DNA of 64,000 nucleotides, from assembly GCF_003751945.1 (NCBI RefSeq), contig NZ_RJKL01000001.1:2666001-2730000 (forward strand). Reading direction: 5' to 3'. Position numbers and translations under genes: made by a program. Under the pieces are notes generated by a model. The model worked only from the letters and a program-made list of their open reading frames with translations, was not told the DNA's origin and did not search any database. This DNA comes from Couchioplanes caeruleus (GTDB lineage: Bacteria; Actinomycetota; Actinomycetes; Mycobacteriales; Micromonosporaceae). Positions 43,336 to 52,273 of the stretch are shown here, piece by piece. Each line of letters opens with the position of its first letter. Position 1 is the stretch's first letter.

Positions 43336-46300
43336 TTACGGGCGGGTCCGCCGCCGGGAGCCGCCGCGCCGGGAGCGCCGCCGGGAGCCCGCCCCGGCGC
43401 CGACCGGCTCGTCGTCGTCGTCGTCCTCGTCGTCCTCGTCGGCCGCATCCGGGTCGTCCGCCCCGGTGAGCTGCAGCGGCTCGGCCGGGTACGAGCCGTT
43501 CGTCTCGTACCGGGACAGGTCGTAGCCGCTGATGTCGTACTCGTCGTCGCCCTCGTCGGTGGTGAGCTTCGGCGCCGGTGTGATCACGCCCGACCCCGCC
43601 GCGGCGACGATCCCGGAACCGGCCGGGGGAAGACCGGCCGTCTCCGCCACCGGATCCTCCGTGAGGTGCTGCGGCGCCACCGCGGCCGGTGCCACGTCGG
43701 CCACCGCGGCCTCGGAAACCTCGGCGGGAGCCTCGGCCGGAGCCGCCTCGGCGGGTGCCGGCTCGCCCCCGTTGCCCCGGCGGCGCCGGGACCGGGACGA
43801 CGACTGCGCCGGCGGGGCGGCGGGGGCCTCGGTGCGTGCCGCCGCGGCCACGGCCTTGACCTGGTTGGCCGCGCCCGAGGTCCGCTTCTCCGGCACCGGC
43901 TCGGTGTGGATGACCAGGCCGCGACCCTTGCAGTGCTCGCAGTTCTCGCTGAAGGCCTCCAGCAGCCCGGCGCCGATGCGCTTGCGGGTCATCTGCACGA
44001 GGCCCAACGACGTGATCTCGGTGACCTGGTGCTTCGTGCGGTCCCGGCCCAGGCACTCGGTGAGCCGCCGCAGCACCAACTCGCGGTTGCTCTCCAGCAC
44101 CATGTCGATGAAGTCGATGACCACGATGCCGCCGAGGTCGCGCAGGCGAAGCTGCCGCACGATCTCCTCGGCCGCCTCCAGGTTGTTGCGGGTGACCGTT
44201 TCCTCCAGGTTGCCGCCCGCACCGGTGTACTTGCCGGTGTTGACGTCGACCACGGTCATCGCCTCGGTGCGGTCGATCACGAGATGACCGCCGGAGGGCA
44301 GGAAGACCTTGCGGTCGAGGGCCTTGAGGATCTGCTCGTCGACCCGCTTGTCGGCGAAGACGTCGCCCGCGCCGGCGTGCCGGTGCAGCCGCTCCATCAG
44401 GTCCGGGGAGACCGACTCGAGGTAGTTCTCGATCTCCTGGTACGCCTGGTCGCCCTGCACGATCAGCTCGCGGAAGTCCTCGTTGAAGAGGTCCCGCACC
44501 ACGCGGATGACCAGGTCGGGCTCCTCCGACAGCGGGCGCGGCGCGGCGCCCTCGGCGGCCTTGGCCTGGATGTCCTCCCACTGCGCCTGCAGCCGCTTGA
44601 CGTCGCGTTCCAGCTCCTCCTCGGAGGCGCCCTCCGCGGCGGTCCGCACGATGACGCCCGCGCCGTCCGGCACGAGCTTCTTCAGCACGTCCCGCAGCCG
44701 CTTGCGCTCGTTGTCGGGCAGCTTGCGGCTGATGCCCGAGGCGTTGCCGTTGGGCACGTAGACGAGGTGCCGGCCGGAGAGCGCGATGTGGCTGCTCAGC
44801 CGGGCGCCCTTGTGCCCCATCGGGTCCTTGGTGACCTGCACCAGCACCGAGTCGCCGGAGCGCAGCGCCTGCTCGATCGAGCGGGCGCGACCCTCCAGCC
44901 CGGTGGCGTCCCAGTTGACCTCGCCGGCGTAGAGCACGGCGTTGCGGCCGCGGCCGACGTCGACGAAGGCCGCCTCCATGCTCGGCAGCACGTTCTGCAC
45001 CTTGCCGAGGTAGACGTTGCCGACCATGGTCCCGGAGGTGGTACGCGACACGTAGTGCTCGACCAGGATGCCGTCCTCGAGCACGGCGATCTGGGTGCGA
45101 TCCGGCTTCTGCCGCACGACCATGACCCGGTCGACCGCCTCGCGGCGGGCCAGGAACTCCGACTCGCTCAGGATCGGCGGGCGGGTCCGGCGCTGCTCAC
45201 GGCCGTCGCGGCGGCGCTGCCGCTTGGCCTCCAGCCGGGTGGAGCCGGAGACGCCCTGCACCTCGTCGCTGCGGCGGGGCTCGCGCACCCGCACGACGGT
45301 GTGGACCCCGTCCTCGACCCCGCCGGTCTCGGCGTCGCCGGAGCCCTTGCGGCGCCGACGGCGACGCCGGCGGGTGACCCCGTCGCCGTCCTCGGAGTCC
45401 TCGTCGCTCTCGGCCTCGGCCTCGGCCTCGGGCTCGTCGGCAGCGACCTCGTCGCCCTCGTCGCCCTCGTCGGACGGGCCCTTACCGCGGCCGCGCCCAC
45501 GGCGTCCCCGGCGGCGGCGCCGCCGGCCGTTGGCGTCCTCGTCGTCGAGGTCCTCGTCGGCGCCGTCCTCGACGTCGTCGGCGCTCTCGTCGGGCTCTTC
45601 CAGCGCGGGCTCTTCGGTGATCTCGGCGGCCGGGGCCTCGTCGGCCTCCGCGGCGGCACCCCGGCGGCGGCGCCGGCTCTTGCGGGCGGCCTCGGTGGGC
45701 TCCTCCGCGGCGGGCACGGGCTCGGCGGACGCCTCGGGAACCTCGGCGACCGGCTCGGCCGTGACGGCCGCGGTCGTGCCGCGGCGGCCACGCCGGGTGG
45801 CGGGCGCCGGCTCGGCGTCGGGCTCCGGCGGCATGAACAGTACGGCGGGGGGCAGCGCCGCCTTGCGCCCGCGACGCCGGGTGGGCGCCTCCTCGACGAA
45901 GTCGTCGTCCAGCGGCAGCACGCCGACCACCGGCACCTCGGCCGCGGGCGGCTCGGTGGCCTGCTCTTCTTCCTCGACCGCGTCCTCGGCGGCCGGCACT
46001 TCGGCGACCGGGGCCGGGGTCTGCTCCACCGGAGCCGGCGCAGCCGCCGGAGCGGCCTTCTTCCGGACCCGGCTGCGGGTGGCCTTCACCGGCGGCGGGG
46101 CGTTGTCGGCCTCGGCGTCGGCGGCCTCGGCGTCGGCGGCCTGCGCGGCCTCGACCTCGGCCTCGGGCTCGGGCTCGGGGGAGACGGCTGCCGGGGCGGC
46201 CTTCTTCCGGGCCCGGCTGCGGGTGGCCTTCACCGGCGCCGCAGGGGGCTCCGCCGCGGCCGCGTCGACGGCGTTCGCCGCCTCATCGGCCGCGCCGGGC

Positions 46301-46458
46301 TCGGCGCCCGGCGCGTCGACGGGCACGGCCGCCGGTGCGGCGGCCTTGCGGCGCGGTGCACGCGTCCGGCGTGCGGGTGTGGTGCTCTCGGCGGCATCGG
46401 CGGGAGGAGGTGCGGACACCTCTTCCCGTTCACCGCCCTGTGGCTCGTTATCGAGCAT
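43336..46458 (-). CDS. rne: Ribonuclease E/G family protein
   Basis: 1040 aa. RNase E/G cleaves single-stranded RNA in mRNA decay and rRNA maturation. The catalytic core begins near residue 460 (RRTRPPILSESEFLARREAV) and includes an S1 domain (VEHYVSRTTSGTMVGNVYLG), the DNase I-like part with metal-binding Asp in TVVDVNTGKYTG (~735) and VVIDFIDM (~785), and the Zn-link CEHCKGRG. Actinobacterial enzymes carry long N-terminal and C-terminal tails; here the first ~450 residues alternate acidic Ala/Pro/Glu stretches with basic RRRRGRRGRGRGK patches, a probable RNA- and protein-binding scaffold. ATG 46458 has GGAG 8 bp upstream. Confidence 0.94.
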   Translation of the reverse strand: MLDNEPQGGEREEVSAPPPADAAESTTPARRTRAPRRKAAAPAAVPVDAPGAEPGAADEAANAVDAAAAEPPAAPVKATRSRARKKAAPAAVSPEPEPEAEVEAAQAADAEAADAEADNAPPPVKATRSRVRKKAAPAAAPAPVEQTPAPVAEVPAAEDAVEEEEQATEPPAAEVPVVGVLPLDDDFVEEAPTRRRGRKAALPPAVLFMPPEPDAEPAPATRRGRRGTTAAVTAEPVAEVPEASAEPVPAAEEPTEAARKSRRRRRGAAAEADEAPAAEITEEPALEEPDESADDVEDGADEDLDDEDANGRRRRRRGRRGRGRGKGPSDEGDEGDEVAADEPEAEAEAESDEDSEDGDGVTRRRRRRRRKGSGDAETGGVEDGVHTVVRVREPRRSDEVQGVSGSTRLEAKRQRRRDGREQRRTRPPILSESEFLARREAVDRVMVVRQKPDRTQIAVLEDGILVEHYVSRTTSGTMVGNVYLGKVQNVLPSMEAAFVDVGRGRNAVLYAGEVNWDATGLEGRARSIEQALRSGDSVLVQVTKDPMGHKGARLSSHIALSGRHLVYVPNGNASGISRKLPDNERKRLRDVLKKLVPDGAGVIVRTAAEGASEEELERDVKRLQAQWEDIQAKAAEGAAPRPLSEEPDLVIRVVRDLFNEDFRELIVQGDQAYQEIENYLESVSPDLMERLHRHAGAGDVFADKRVDEQILKALDRKVFLPSGGHLVIDRTEAMTVVDVNTGKYTGAGGNLEETVTRNNLEAAEEIVRQLRLRDLGGIVVIDFIDMVLESNRELVLRRLTECLGRDRTKHQVTEITSLGLVQMTRKRIGAGLLEAFSENCEHCKGRGLVIHTEPVPEKRTSGAANQVKAVAAAARTEAPAAPPAQSSSRSRRRRGNGGEPAPAEAAPAEAPAEVSEAAVADVAPAAVAPQHLTEDPVAETAGLPPAGSGIVAAAGSGVITPAPKLTTDEGDDEYDISGYDLSRYETNGSYPAEPLQLTGADDPDAADEDDEDDDDDEPVGAGAGSRRRSRRGGSRRRTRP

Positions 46459-46590
46459 CGGGCGCTCTCCAGTTCTGGCGGCCCCGGGCGCGGGTGAGCG
46501 CTGCCACGCAGGGTCGCCGCAAGTTTTTCGGACCCGGCCCTCATCGGACGGGCTTCCGAAGTCTGCCAACGCGGGCACCGGCCGAACCGG

Positions 46591-47346
46591 CTAGCGCCCT
46601 CCGATGGGTGCGTCCTCGCGATCCGCGTCCAACGGATCGACGATCTCCCCCTGCGGGGTGAGCGAGCCCTGGGCCAGCCGGGTCACCCGTGGGGGCACCG
46701 GCGGCTCCAGACCGGCCACCACGCGCAGGCCGGACATGACGTCATCGGGCCGCACGGCGGGAGTGACCTGCCGCACGACAAGGTCGATTATCGCACACGG
46801 TGCCGCTGCCGCCCCGGAAGGTGCGTCAGACTCCTCGGCCACCGTGAACGACGCAACTGCTTTTCGGGCGTCGAACGAGCGCTTGCCCTGCTTGGTCATG
46901 CGCTCGACCAGCACCTCGTCGGCCGCGAGGAAGGCTTCGACAGCCTTCTCCGCAGCCCCGGGCTCGATCTCCGGCATTTCGATGCGCCAATGGGACGCGT
47001 CGATCCGGTCGGCCAGGCCGCCCTCCTTCGCGACGACCGCGTCGAGCACGTCGAGGCCGGGCGACAGCGCCGCGTCGAGCGCGATCCGCAGGGCGGCCGG
47101 GTCGACCGGAGCCTGCAGGCCGATCTCGAGGTATTCCGCCTCGCTGCCGACCCCGGTCGGCGCGGCGCTCGCGTACGAGATCTTGGGATGCGGGGTGAAG
47201 CCCTGCGAGAACGCGATCGGTACGCCCGCCCGCCGCAGCGCCCGCTCGAAGGCGCGCGCGAAGTCGCGGTGCGAGGTGAAGCGCAGCGGTCCGCGCTTGG
47301 CGTACCGCAGGCGGATCCGCTGGACGACCGGGGCCTGACCGCCCAC
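46591..47346 (-). CDS. TIGR03936 radical-SAM-linked protein
   Basis: 251 aa from the GTG at 47346; the frame is open further upstream, and an AGGAG at the preceding stop codon lies too far (29 bp) to support this start, so the exact start is uncertain. The conserved N-terminus VQRIRLRYAKRGPLRFTSHRDFARAFERALRR, here shown as RIRLRYAKRGPLRFTSHRD, then GVPIAFSQGFTPHPKISYA and SEAEYLEIGL, identifies the DUF2344 family. It is always found beside, or fused to, the upstream TIGR03960-type radical SAM protein. The pair's substrate is unknown; its constant position beside rne suggests an RNA or ribosome task. Confidence 0.88.
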   Translation of the reverse strand: MGGQAPVVQRIRLRYAKRGPLRFTSHRDFARAFERALRRAGVPIAFSQGFTPHPKISYASAAPTGVGSEAEYLEIGLQAPVDPAALRIALDAALSPGLDVLDAVVAKEGGLADRIDASHWRIEMPEIEPGAAEKAVEAFLAADEVLVERMTKQGKRSFDARKAVASFTVAEESDAPSGAAAAPCAIIDLVVRQVTPAVRPDDVMSGLRVVAGLEPPVPPRVTRLAQGSLTPQGEIVDPLDADREDAPIGGR

Positions 47347-47375
47347 GGGTTGATTCTTGGGGGGGATGTCGACTC

Positions 47376-49319
47376 CTAAACGGGGACCCGGAGGTTGTTG
47401 ACCGGGGTCAGGGGAAGAAGCTTCTTGCCGGTGGGACCGATCTGGATCTCGGTGTCCATCGACGGGCAGACACCGCAGTCGAAGCACGGCGTCCAGCGGC
47501 AGTCGTCCTGTTCGTATTCGCTCATGGCGTCCTGCCAGTCCTGCCAGAGCCAGTCCTTGTCGAGGCCGGAGTCGAGGTGGTCCCAGGGCAGCACCTCGAG
47601 CTGGTCACGCTCGCGGGTGGTGAACCAGTCCAGGTCGACGCCGAACTCCGGGAGGACCTCGGCGCACGCCTCGACCCAGCGGGTGTACGAGAAGTGCTCC
47701 GACCAGCCGTCGAAACGCCCGCCCTTGTCCCATACGCGCCGGATCACCGCGCCGACCCTGCGGTCGCCGCGCGACAGCAGGCCCTCGATCAGCGACGGCT
47801 CGCCGTCGTGGTAGCGGTAGCCGATCGCGCGCCCCAGCGAGCGCTCACTGTTGATCTCCTGCTTGAGCAGCTTGAGGCGGGCGTCGATGACCTCCGGGCG
47901 CTCCATCGGCGCCCACTGGAACGGGGTGTGCGGCTTGGGCACGAACCCGCCGATCGACACCGTGCAGCGGATGTCCTTGGTGCCGGCGGCCTCCCGGCCG
48001 GCCCGGATCACCTCGTGCGCCATGTGCGCGATCTCGAGCACGTCCTCGTCGGTCTCGGTGGGCAGGCCGCACATGAAGTACAGCTTCACCTGCCGCCAGC
48101 CGTTGGAGTACGCCGTGACGACCGTCCGGATCAGGTCCTCCTTGGTCACCATCTTGTTGATGACCTTGCGGATCCGTTCGGAACCACCCTCCGGCGCGAA
48201 GGTGAGGCCGGTGCGCCGCCCGTTGCGCGACAGCTCCTGGGCCAGGTCGATGTTGAAGGCGTCGACCCGGGTCGACGGCAGCGACAGCGAGACGTTGGTG
48301 TCGGCGTACTGCTCGGCCAGGCCGGAGCACATGTCGCCGATCTCCGAGTGGTCGGCGCTGGAGAGCGACAGCAGACCGACCTCGGAGAAGCCGGAGAACT
48401 CCAGACCCTCCTTGACCATCTGCCCGACGGTGGTGATCGACCGCTCGCGGACCGGACGGGTGATCATGCCCGCCTGGCAGAAGCGGCAGCCGCGGGTGCA
48501 GCCCCGGAAGATCTCCACCGCATACCGCTCGTGGACCGTCTCGGCGAGCGGGACCAGCGGCTTCTTCGGGTACGGCCACGCGTCGAGATCCATCGTCGTG
48601 CGCTTGGCCACCCGGAACGGCACGTCGGGGCGGTTCGGCACGACCCGCTGGATCCGGCCGTCGCTCAGGTAGTCCACGTCGTAGAAGCGCGGGACGTAGA
48701 TGCTCTCGGTGCGGGCGAGGCGCAGCAGCAGCTCGTCACGGCCGCCCGGGCATCCCTCGGCCTTCCACTCCCGGATGATGCCGGTGATCTCGAGGACGGC
48801 CTCCTCGCCGTCGCCGAGCACCGCGGCGTCGATGAAGTCCGCGATCGGCTCGGGGTTGAAGGAGGCGTGGCCGCCGGCCAGCACGATCGGGTCCTCGTCG
48901 CCGCGGTCGGCACTGTTCAGCGGGATGCCGGCGAGGTCGAGCGCGGAGAGCATGTTGGTGTAGCCGAGCTCGGTCGCGAACGACAGGCCCAGCACGTCGA
49001 ACGCGCGGACCGGGCGGTGGGCGTCGACCGTGAACTGCGGGACGCCGCGCTCCTTCATCAACGCCTCGAGGTCGGGCCAGACCGCGTACGTCCGCTCGGC
49101 CAGCACGTCGGGCTGCTCGTTGAGCACCTCGTACAGGATCTGCACGCCCTGGTTGGGCAGGCCCACCTCGTACGCGTCCGGATACATCAAGGCCCACCGG
49201 ACGGTGGTGGCGTCCCAGTCCTTGACGACGGCGCCCAGCTCGCCGCCCACGTACTGGATCGGCTTACTGACCCGGGGCAGCAACTGCTCGAGCTGCGGAA
49301 AGACGGAAGAGACGCTCAT
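47376..49319 (-). CDS. TIGR03960 family B12-binding-like radical SAM protein
   Basis: 647 aa. An N-terminal B12-binding-like Rossmann region (FDVLGLSFATELGYTNML, PIVLAGGHASFNPEPIADF) precedes a radical SAM domain with EIFRGCTRGCRFCQAG, whose Cys residues bind the 4Fe-4S cluster. Later come STRVDAFNIDLAQELSRNGR, LTFAPEGGSERIRKVINKM and a Cys-rich C-terminus (CFDCGVCPSMDTEIQIG) that may hold a second cluster. No cobalamin-binding DxHxxG is evident. It probably modifies a macromolecule with the downstream TIGR03936 protein; the reaction is not known. ATG at 49319. Confidence 0.92.
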   Translation of the reverse strand: MSVSSVFPQLEQLLPRVSKPIQYVGGELGAVVKDWDATTVRWALMYPDAYEVGLPNQGVQILYEVLNEQPDVLAERTYAVWPDLEALMKERGVPQFTVDAHRPVRAFDVLGLSFATELGYTNMLSALDLAGIPLNSADRGDEDPIVLAGGHASFNPEPIADFIDAAVLGDGEEAVLEITGIIREWKAEGCPGGRDELLLRLARTESIYVPRFYDVDYLSDGRIQRVVPNRPDVPFRVAKRTTMDLDAWPYPKKPLVPLAETVHERYAVEIFRGCTRGCRFCQAGMITRPVRERSITTVGQMVKEGLEFSGFSEVGLLSLSSADHSEIGDMCSGLAEQYADTNVSLSLPSTRVDAFNIDLAQELSRNGRRTGLTFAPEGGSERIRKVINKMVTKEDLIRTVVTAYSNGWRQVKLYFMCGLPTETDEDVLEIAHMAHEVIRAGREAAGTKDIRCTVSIGGFVPKPHTPFQWAPMERPEVIDARLKLLKQEINSERSLGRAIGYRYHDGEPSLIEGLLSRGDRRVGAVIRRVWDKGGRFDGWSEHFSYTRWVEACAEVLPEFGVDLDWFTTRERDQLEVLPWDHLDSGLDKDWLWQDWQDAMSEYEQDDCRWTPCFDCGVCPSMDTEIQIGPTGKKLLPLTPVNNLRVPV

Positions 49320-49339
49320 GGGTCTCCAGGGTACGCGGG

Positions 49340-49684
49340 CTAGCCGCGCAATTCCTCCGCGGCCCGGGCGAGATCGGTGGCCAGAAGATCGTCCCGGAAT
49401 GCGCAGAGTCGGAGGGTCATCCGGACCGGCCCGCTCTCCCCCACCACGAGCCGGATCGGCGTGCCCGCGTGGTCCATGTCACCGACGACCGTGTCGAGCA
49501 GTCTCACGCCCGCGCTGTCCAGGAACGAGACGGCGGTGAGGTCCATCAGCACGGCCCCGGCCCGGCCGGTGTGCCGGACGATCTCCCGGGTGAGCTCCGG
49601 GGCGTTCGCCAGGTCGATCTCGCCGGCGAGCCGGACCACCGCGGCGTCGCCGAGCCTCGAGAAGGTCACCCACCGGTCGCTCAT
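49340..49684 (-). CDS. Anti-sigma factor antagonist (RsbV-like STAS protein)
   Basis: 114 aa, one STAS domain. The motif LMDLTAVSFLDSAGVRLLDT carries the Ser that is phosphorylated by the anti-sigma kinase in RsbV/SpoIIAA proteins. In partner switching, unphosphorylated antagonist binds the kinase and frees the sigma factor. GGAAGG lies 6 bp before the ATG at 49684, which decides against an in-frame ATG at 49702. It is last of rsbQ-rsbP-rsbV, 82 bp after the phosphatase gene. No sigma factor gene is nearby. Confidence 0.88.
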   Translation of the reverse strand: MSDRWVTFSRLGDAAVVRLAGEIDLANAPELTREIVRHTGRAGAVLMDLTAVSFLDSAGVRLLDTVVGDMDHAGTPIRLVVGESGPVRMTLRLCAFRDDLLATDLARAAEELRG

Positions 49685-49766
49685 GCTGCGCCTTCCGGGC
49701 ATGCCCTCCTGGCCCTCACCGTCGCGGCCGTCGCACGCGAAGGTGAGTGCGGTTCGGTGCGGTCAT

Positions 49767-52268
49767 TCATACCGCCTCCCGGCGAGAACGTCGCATGGTC
49801 ACCGTTGTTCCTTCCGTACGGTCGAAGGTCACGTCGTCCATCATCTGGTGGATGAGCTGCAGCCCCCGGCCGCGCGCGACCTCGTCCCCGGAAACGTGCC
49901 AGTCCCCACGGTCGGTGACCCGCACCTCGATCGCGTCCGCCGAGACCACGGCGGTGACGTCGACCACGCCGAAGGGGTCGTTGCGGTAGCCGTGCTCGAT
50001 GGCGTTGGCCACCGCCTCCGAGCAGGCGAGCAGCACCGCCTGGGTGCTGTCCTCGTCGACGTCGTGCGACGCCAGCCAGCCGCGCATGTCCTTGCGTAGC
50101 AGCGCGATCTGCACCGGGTCCGCCCCGATGGCGCGTTCCAGCCGCTCCTCGGTGCCCAGGGCGAGGCAGAGCAGGCAGACGTCGTCGGGGTGCTCGCGCC
50201 CGACGAGGCGCTCCGCCAGCCCGGCGGCCAGGCCGGGCAGCGGGGAGTCGCGGCGGCCCGCGTACGCCCGGGCCAGCATCTCGAAGCCGGCGTCGATGCG
50301 CCGGTGGCGGCGCTCGATCAGCCCGTCGGTGTAGAGCAGCAACCGGCTGCCGGCCGCCAGATGCACGCGGTGCTCCGTCCGCGTCCTGAGTCCCGCCCGG
50401 GTGCCCAGGGCGCCGGACCGGCCGTCGAGCAGGTATTGCGGCGCGGCGCCCGGCTCGGCCAGCAGCGGCGGGAGGTGCCCGGCGCAGGCGTAGGTCATCT
50501 CGCTGGTGGTGAGGTCGACCTCGGCGTACACGACGGTCGCCATGCGCGCCGACTCGACCCGGTCGACGAAGCGGTCCAGCCGCTCGAGCAGCCGCGCCGG
50601 ACCGGCCTCGGCCGTCGCGAGCGCCCGGATCGCGCTGCGCAACTGGCCCATGGTGGTCGCCGCGTCGATGCCCCGGCCGACCACGTCGCCGACGACCACG
50701 GCGAGCTTGTCCTGGGTGATCAGGAACGCGTCGAACCAGTCGCCGCCGACCTCCAGGTCGTGGGTGGCCGCCTGGTAGTGCGTCTCTACCGCGAAGCGCG
50801 GATCGGTGGGCAGGTCGCTGGCGAGCAGGCTGCGCTGCAACGTCCGGGCGACGGCCCGCTCCTGCTCGTAGAGGCGGGCGTTCTCCAGCGCCAGTCCGGC
50901 CCGGTCGGCCAGGTCGGTCAGGAAGACGGCGTCGGCCGAGGCCGGACGGCGGCCCGGCGCCATCCGCAGGGCCAGCGTGCCGAGAACCTTGCCGCCGGCG
51001 GCCAGCGGCAGCACGGCGCAGTCCGGGTCGGCGCCGCTGCCCGTCAGCTCGGCCTTGCCGTGCGCGCCGACCAGGGCGACGCGCTGGGCGAGGCGCACCG
51101 GGTCGGGCGCGGGACCGCCGGCCTCGGCCTGCAACCCGGCCGGGCCGACCTGCAGGCGTACGGCCGCCCACTCGGCGACGTCGGGGACGAGGCGGTCGAT
51201 CAGGCTACGGGCGCGGAGCATCAAGCGGGGCTCCTCGTCGAGCGCCCGGGTGGTCTCGGCGAGGAAGGCGGCCCGCTCCTCGCGGCGCCGGGCTTCGTCG
51301 TACAGCCGGGCGCGGTCCAGGGCCTGGCCGGCCTGGTGTCCCAGCAGCCGGACTACGCGCAGCTCACTGTCGGTCAGCTCGCGTTCCTCGGTGAAGGCGA
51401 AGGTGAGCACCCCGAGCACGTCGGCGCCGATGACCTCGCCGGGGAAGCCCGCGGTGAGCGGGAGCAGCACCACGCTGTGGTGACCCGCCCGGTGCATGGC
51501 GGCGGCCAGCTCGGGGAAGTGCCGTTCGGCCTCCGCCACCGAAGCGATCACGTGCAGGTCGCCGCGGCGGGCGACCTCGGCGACCGGCCGCGACGAGCCG
51601 AGCGGCATGTCGTCGTCCGTGGCGCCGGGCTCGGTGCCGGCCAAGGCTCGCAGCCGCTCCCGGTCCGCGTCGAGAAGCCACACCCGGGCGTACGCGGCGC
51701 CGAAAGCGGAGCCGGGTGCTCGCACCACCGCTTCGCCGACCTCGGCGGCCGTGGCCGCCGCCGCCAGGTCCGCGACCACCTGCTGCAGCGCGCCGACCCG
51801 CTGCTCGGAGGCCTCGGCCAGGCGCCGGGCGGCGAGCAGTTCCCTCTCGTAACCGCGCCGCTCGGTAGCGTCGAAGATCGTGGTCCGCACCACCCGCGGC
51901 CGACCGGCCGGGTCCCGCCCGAGGATCGAGTTGACCAGGATCGGCAGCCGGCGGCCGTCGGCGCGGACCAGGTCGAAGGCCATCTCGTGGACGTCGTCCT
52001 GCATGCTCAGCAGCGGCGCGTAGTGCGTCTCGTAATAGATCTTGTCGCCCGGACTGAGCAGGTCCCGGAAGCGCCGGCGCCCGATCAGTGCCCGCCGCTC
52101 GAACCCGGTCCAGGCCAGGAACGTCTCGTTGACCTTGACGATCGTGCCGTCCGGCAACATGGTCAGATAGCCGCACGGCGCATGCTCGTACAGATCACCG
52201 GGATCCTCGTCCCAGGGCACGCGCAGCTCTTGCGTCACGTCCGGCCCACCACCGCCGCTCTCCGCCAT
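49767..52268 (-). CDS. RsbP-like PAS-GAF-GAF-PP2C phosphatase with C-terminal RsbW-like kinase domain
   Basis: 833 aa, cytoplasmic. PAS ~25-140 (GYLTMLPDGTIVKVNETFLA), GAF ~155-320, GAF ~335-470, SpoIIE/PP2C ~475-705 with metal-binding GGDWFDAF (D510, D513), GDVVGRGID (D528), YTDGLIE (D648) and HPDDVCLL (~695), and HATPase ~715-830 with N-box ACSEAVANAIEHGY and VTDRGDW (D786). RsbP dephosphorylates RsbV; the added HATPase resembles the anti-sigma kinase RsbW. One polypeptide could thus both phosphorylate and dephosphorylate the antagonist, or control its own output. It starts 5 bp after the RsbQ-like gene, so they are coupled. The ATG at 52268 is followed by a Gly-rich tail. Confidence 0.92.
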   Translation of the reverse strand: MAESGGGGPDVTQELRVPWDEDPGDLYEHAPCGYLTMLPDGTIVKVNETFLAWTGFERRALIGRRRFRDLLSPGDKIYYETHYAPLLSMQDDVHEMAFDLVRADGRRLPILVNSILGRDPAGRPRVVRTTIFDATERRGYERELLAARRLAEASEQRVGALQQVVADLAAAATAAEVGEAVVRAPGSAFGAAYARVWLLDADRERLRALAGTEPGATDDDMPLGSSRPVAEVARRGDLHVIASVAEAERHFPELAAAMHRAGHHSVVLLPLTAGFPGEVIGADVLGVLTFAFTEERELTDSELRVVRLLGHQAGQALDRARLYDEARRREERAAFLAETTRALDEEPRLMLRARSLIDRLVPDVAEWAAVRLQVGPAGLQAEAGGPAPDPVRLAQRVALVGAHGKAELTGSGADPDCAVLPLAAGGKVLGTLALRMAPGRRPASADAVFLTDLADRAGLALENARLYEQERAVARTLQRSLLASDLPTDPRFAVETHYQAATHDLEVGGDWFDAFLITQDKLAVVVGDVVGRGIDAATTMGQLRSAIRALATAEAGPARLLERLDRFVDRVESARMATVVYAEVDLTTSEMTYACAGHLPPLLAEPGAAPQYLLDGRSGALGTRAGLRTRTEHRVHLAAGSRLLLYTDGLIERRHRRIDAGFEMLARAYAGRRDSPLPGLAAGLAERLVGREHPDDVCLLCLALGTEERLERAIGADPVQIALLRKDMRGWLASHDVDEDSTQAVLLACSEAVANAIEHGYRNDPFGVVDVTAVVSADAIEVRVTDRGDWHVSGDEVARGRGLQLIHQMMDDVTFDRTEGTTVTMRRSRREAV

Positions 52269-52273
52269 CGCCG

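Noticed and set aside
43666..46497. 943-codon plus-strand open frame opposite the RNase E/G gene
   Set aside because: Low-complexity Gly/Leu/Arg shadow of the acidic and basic tails of the RNase; no independent gene features.
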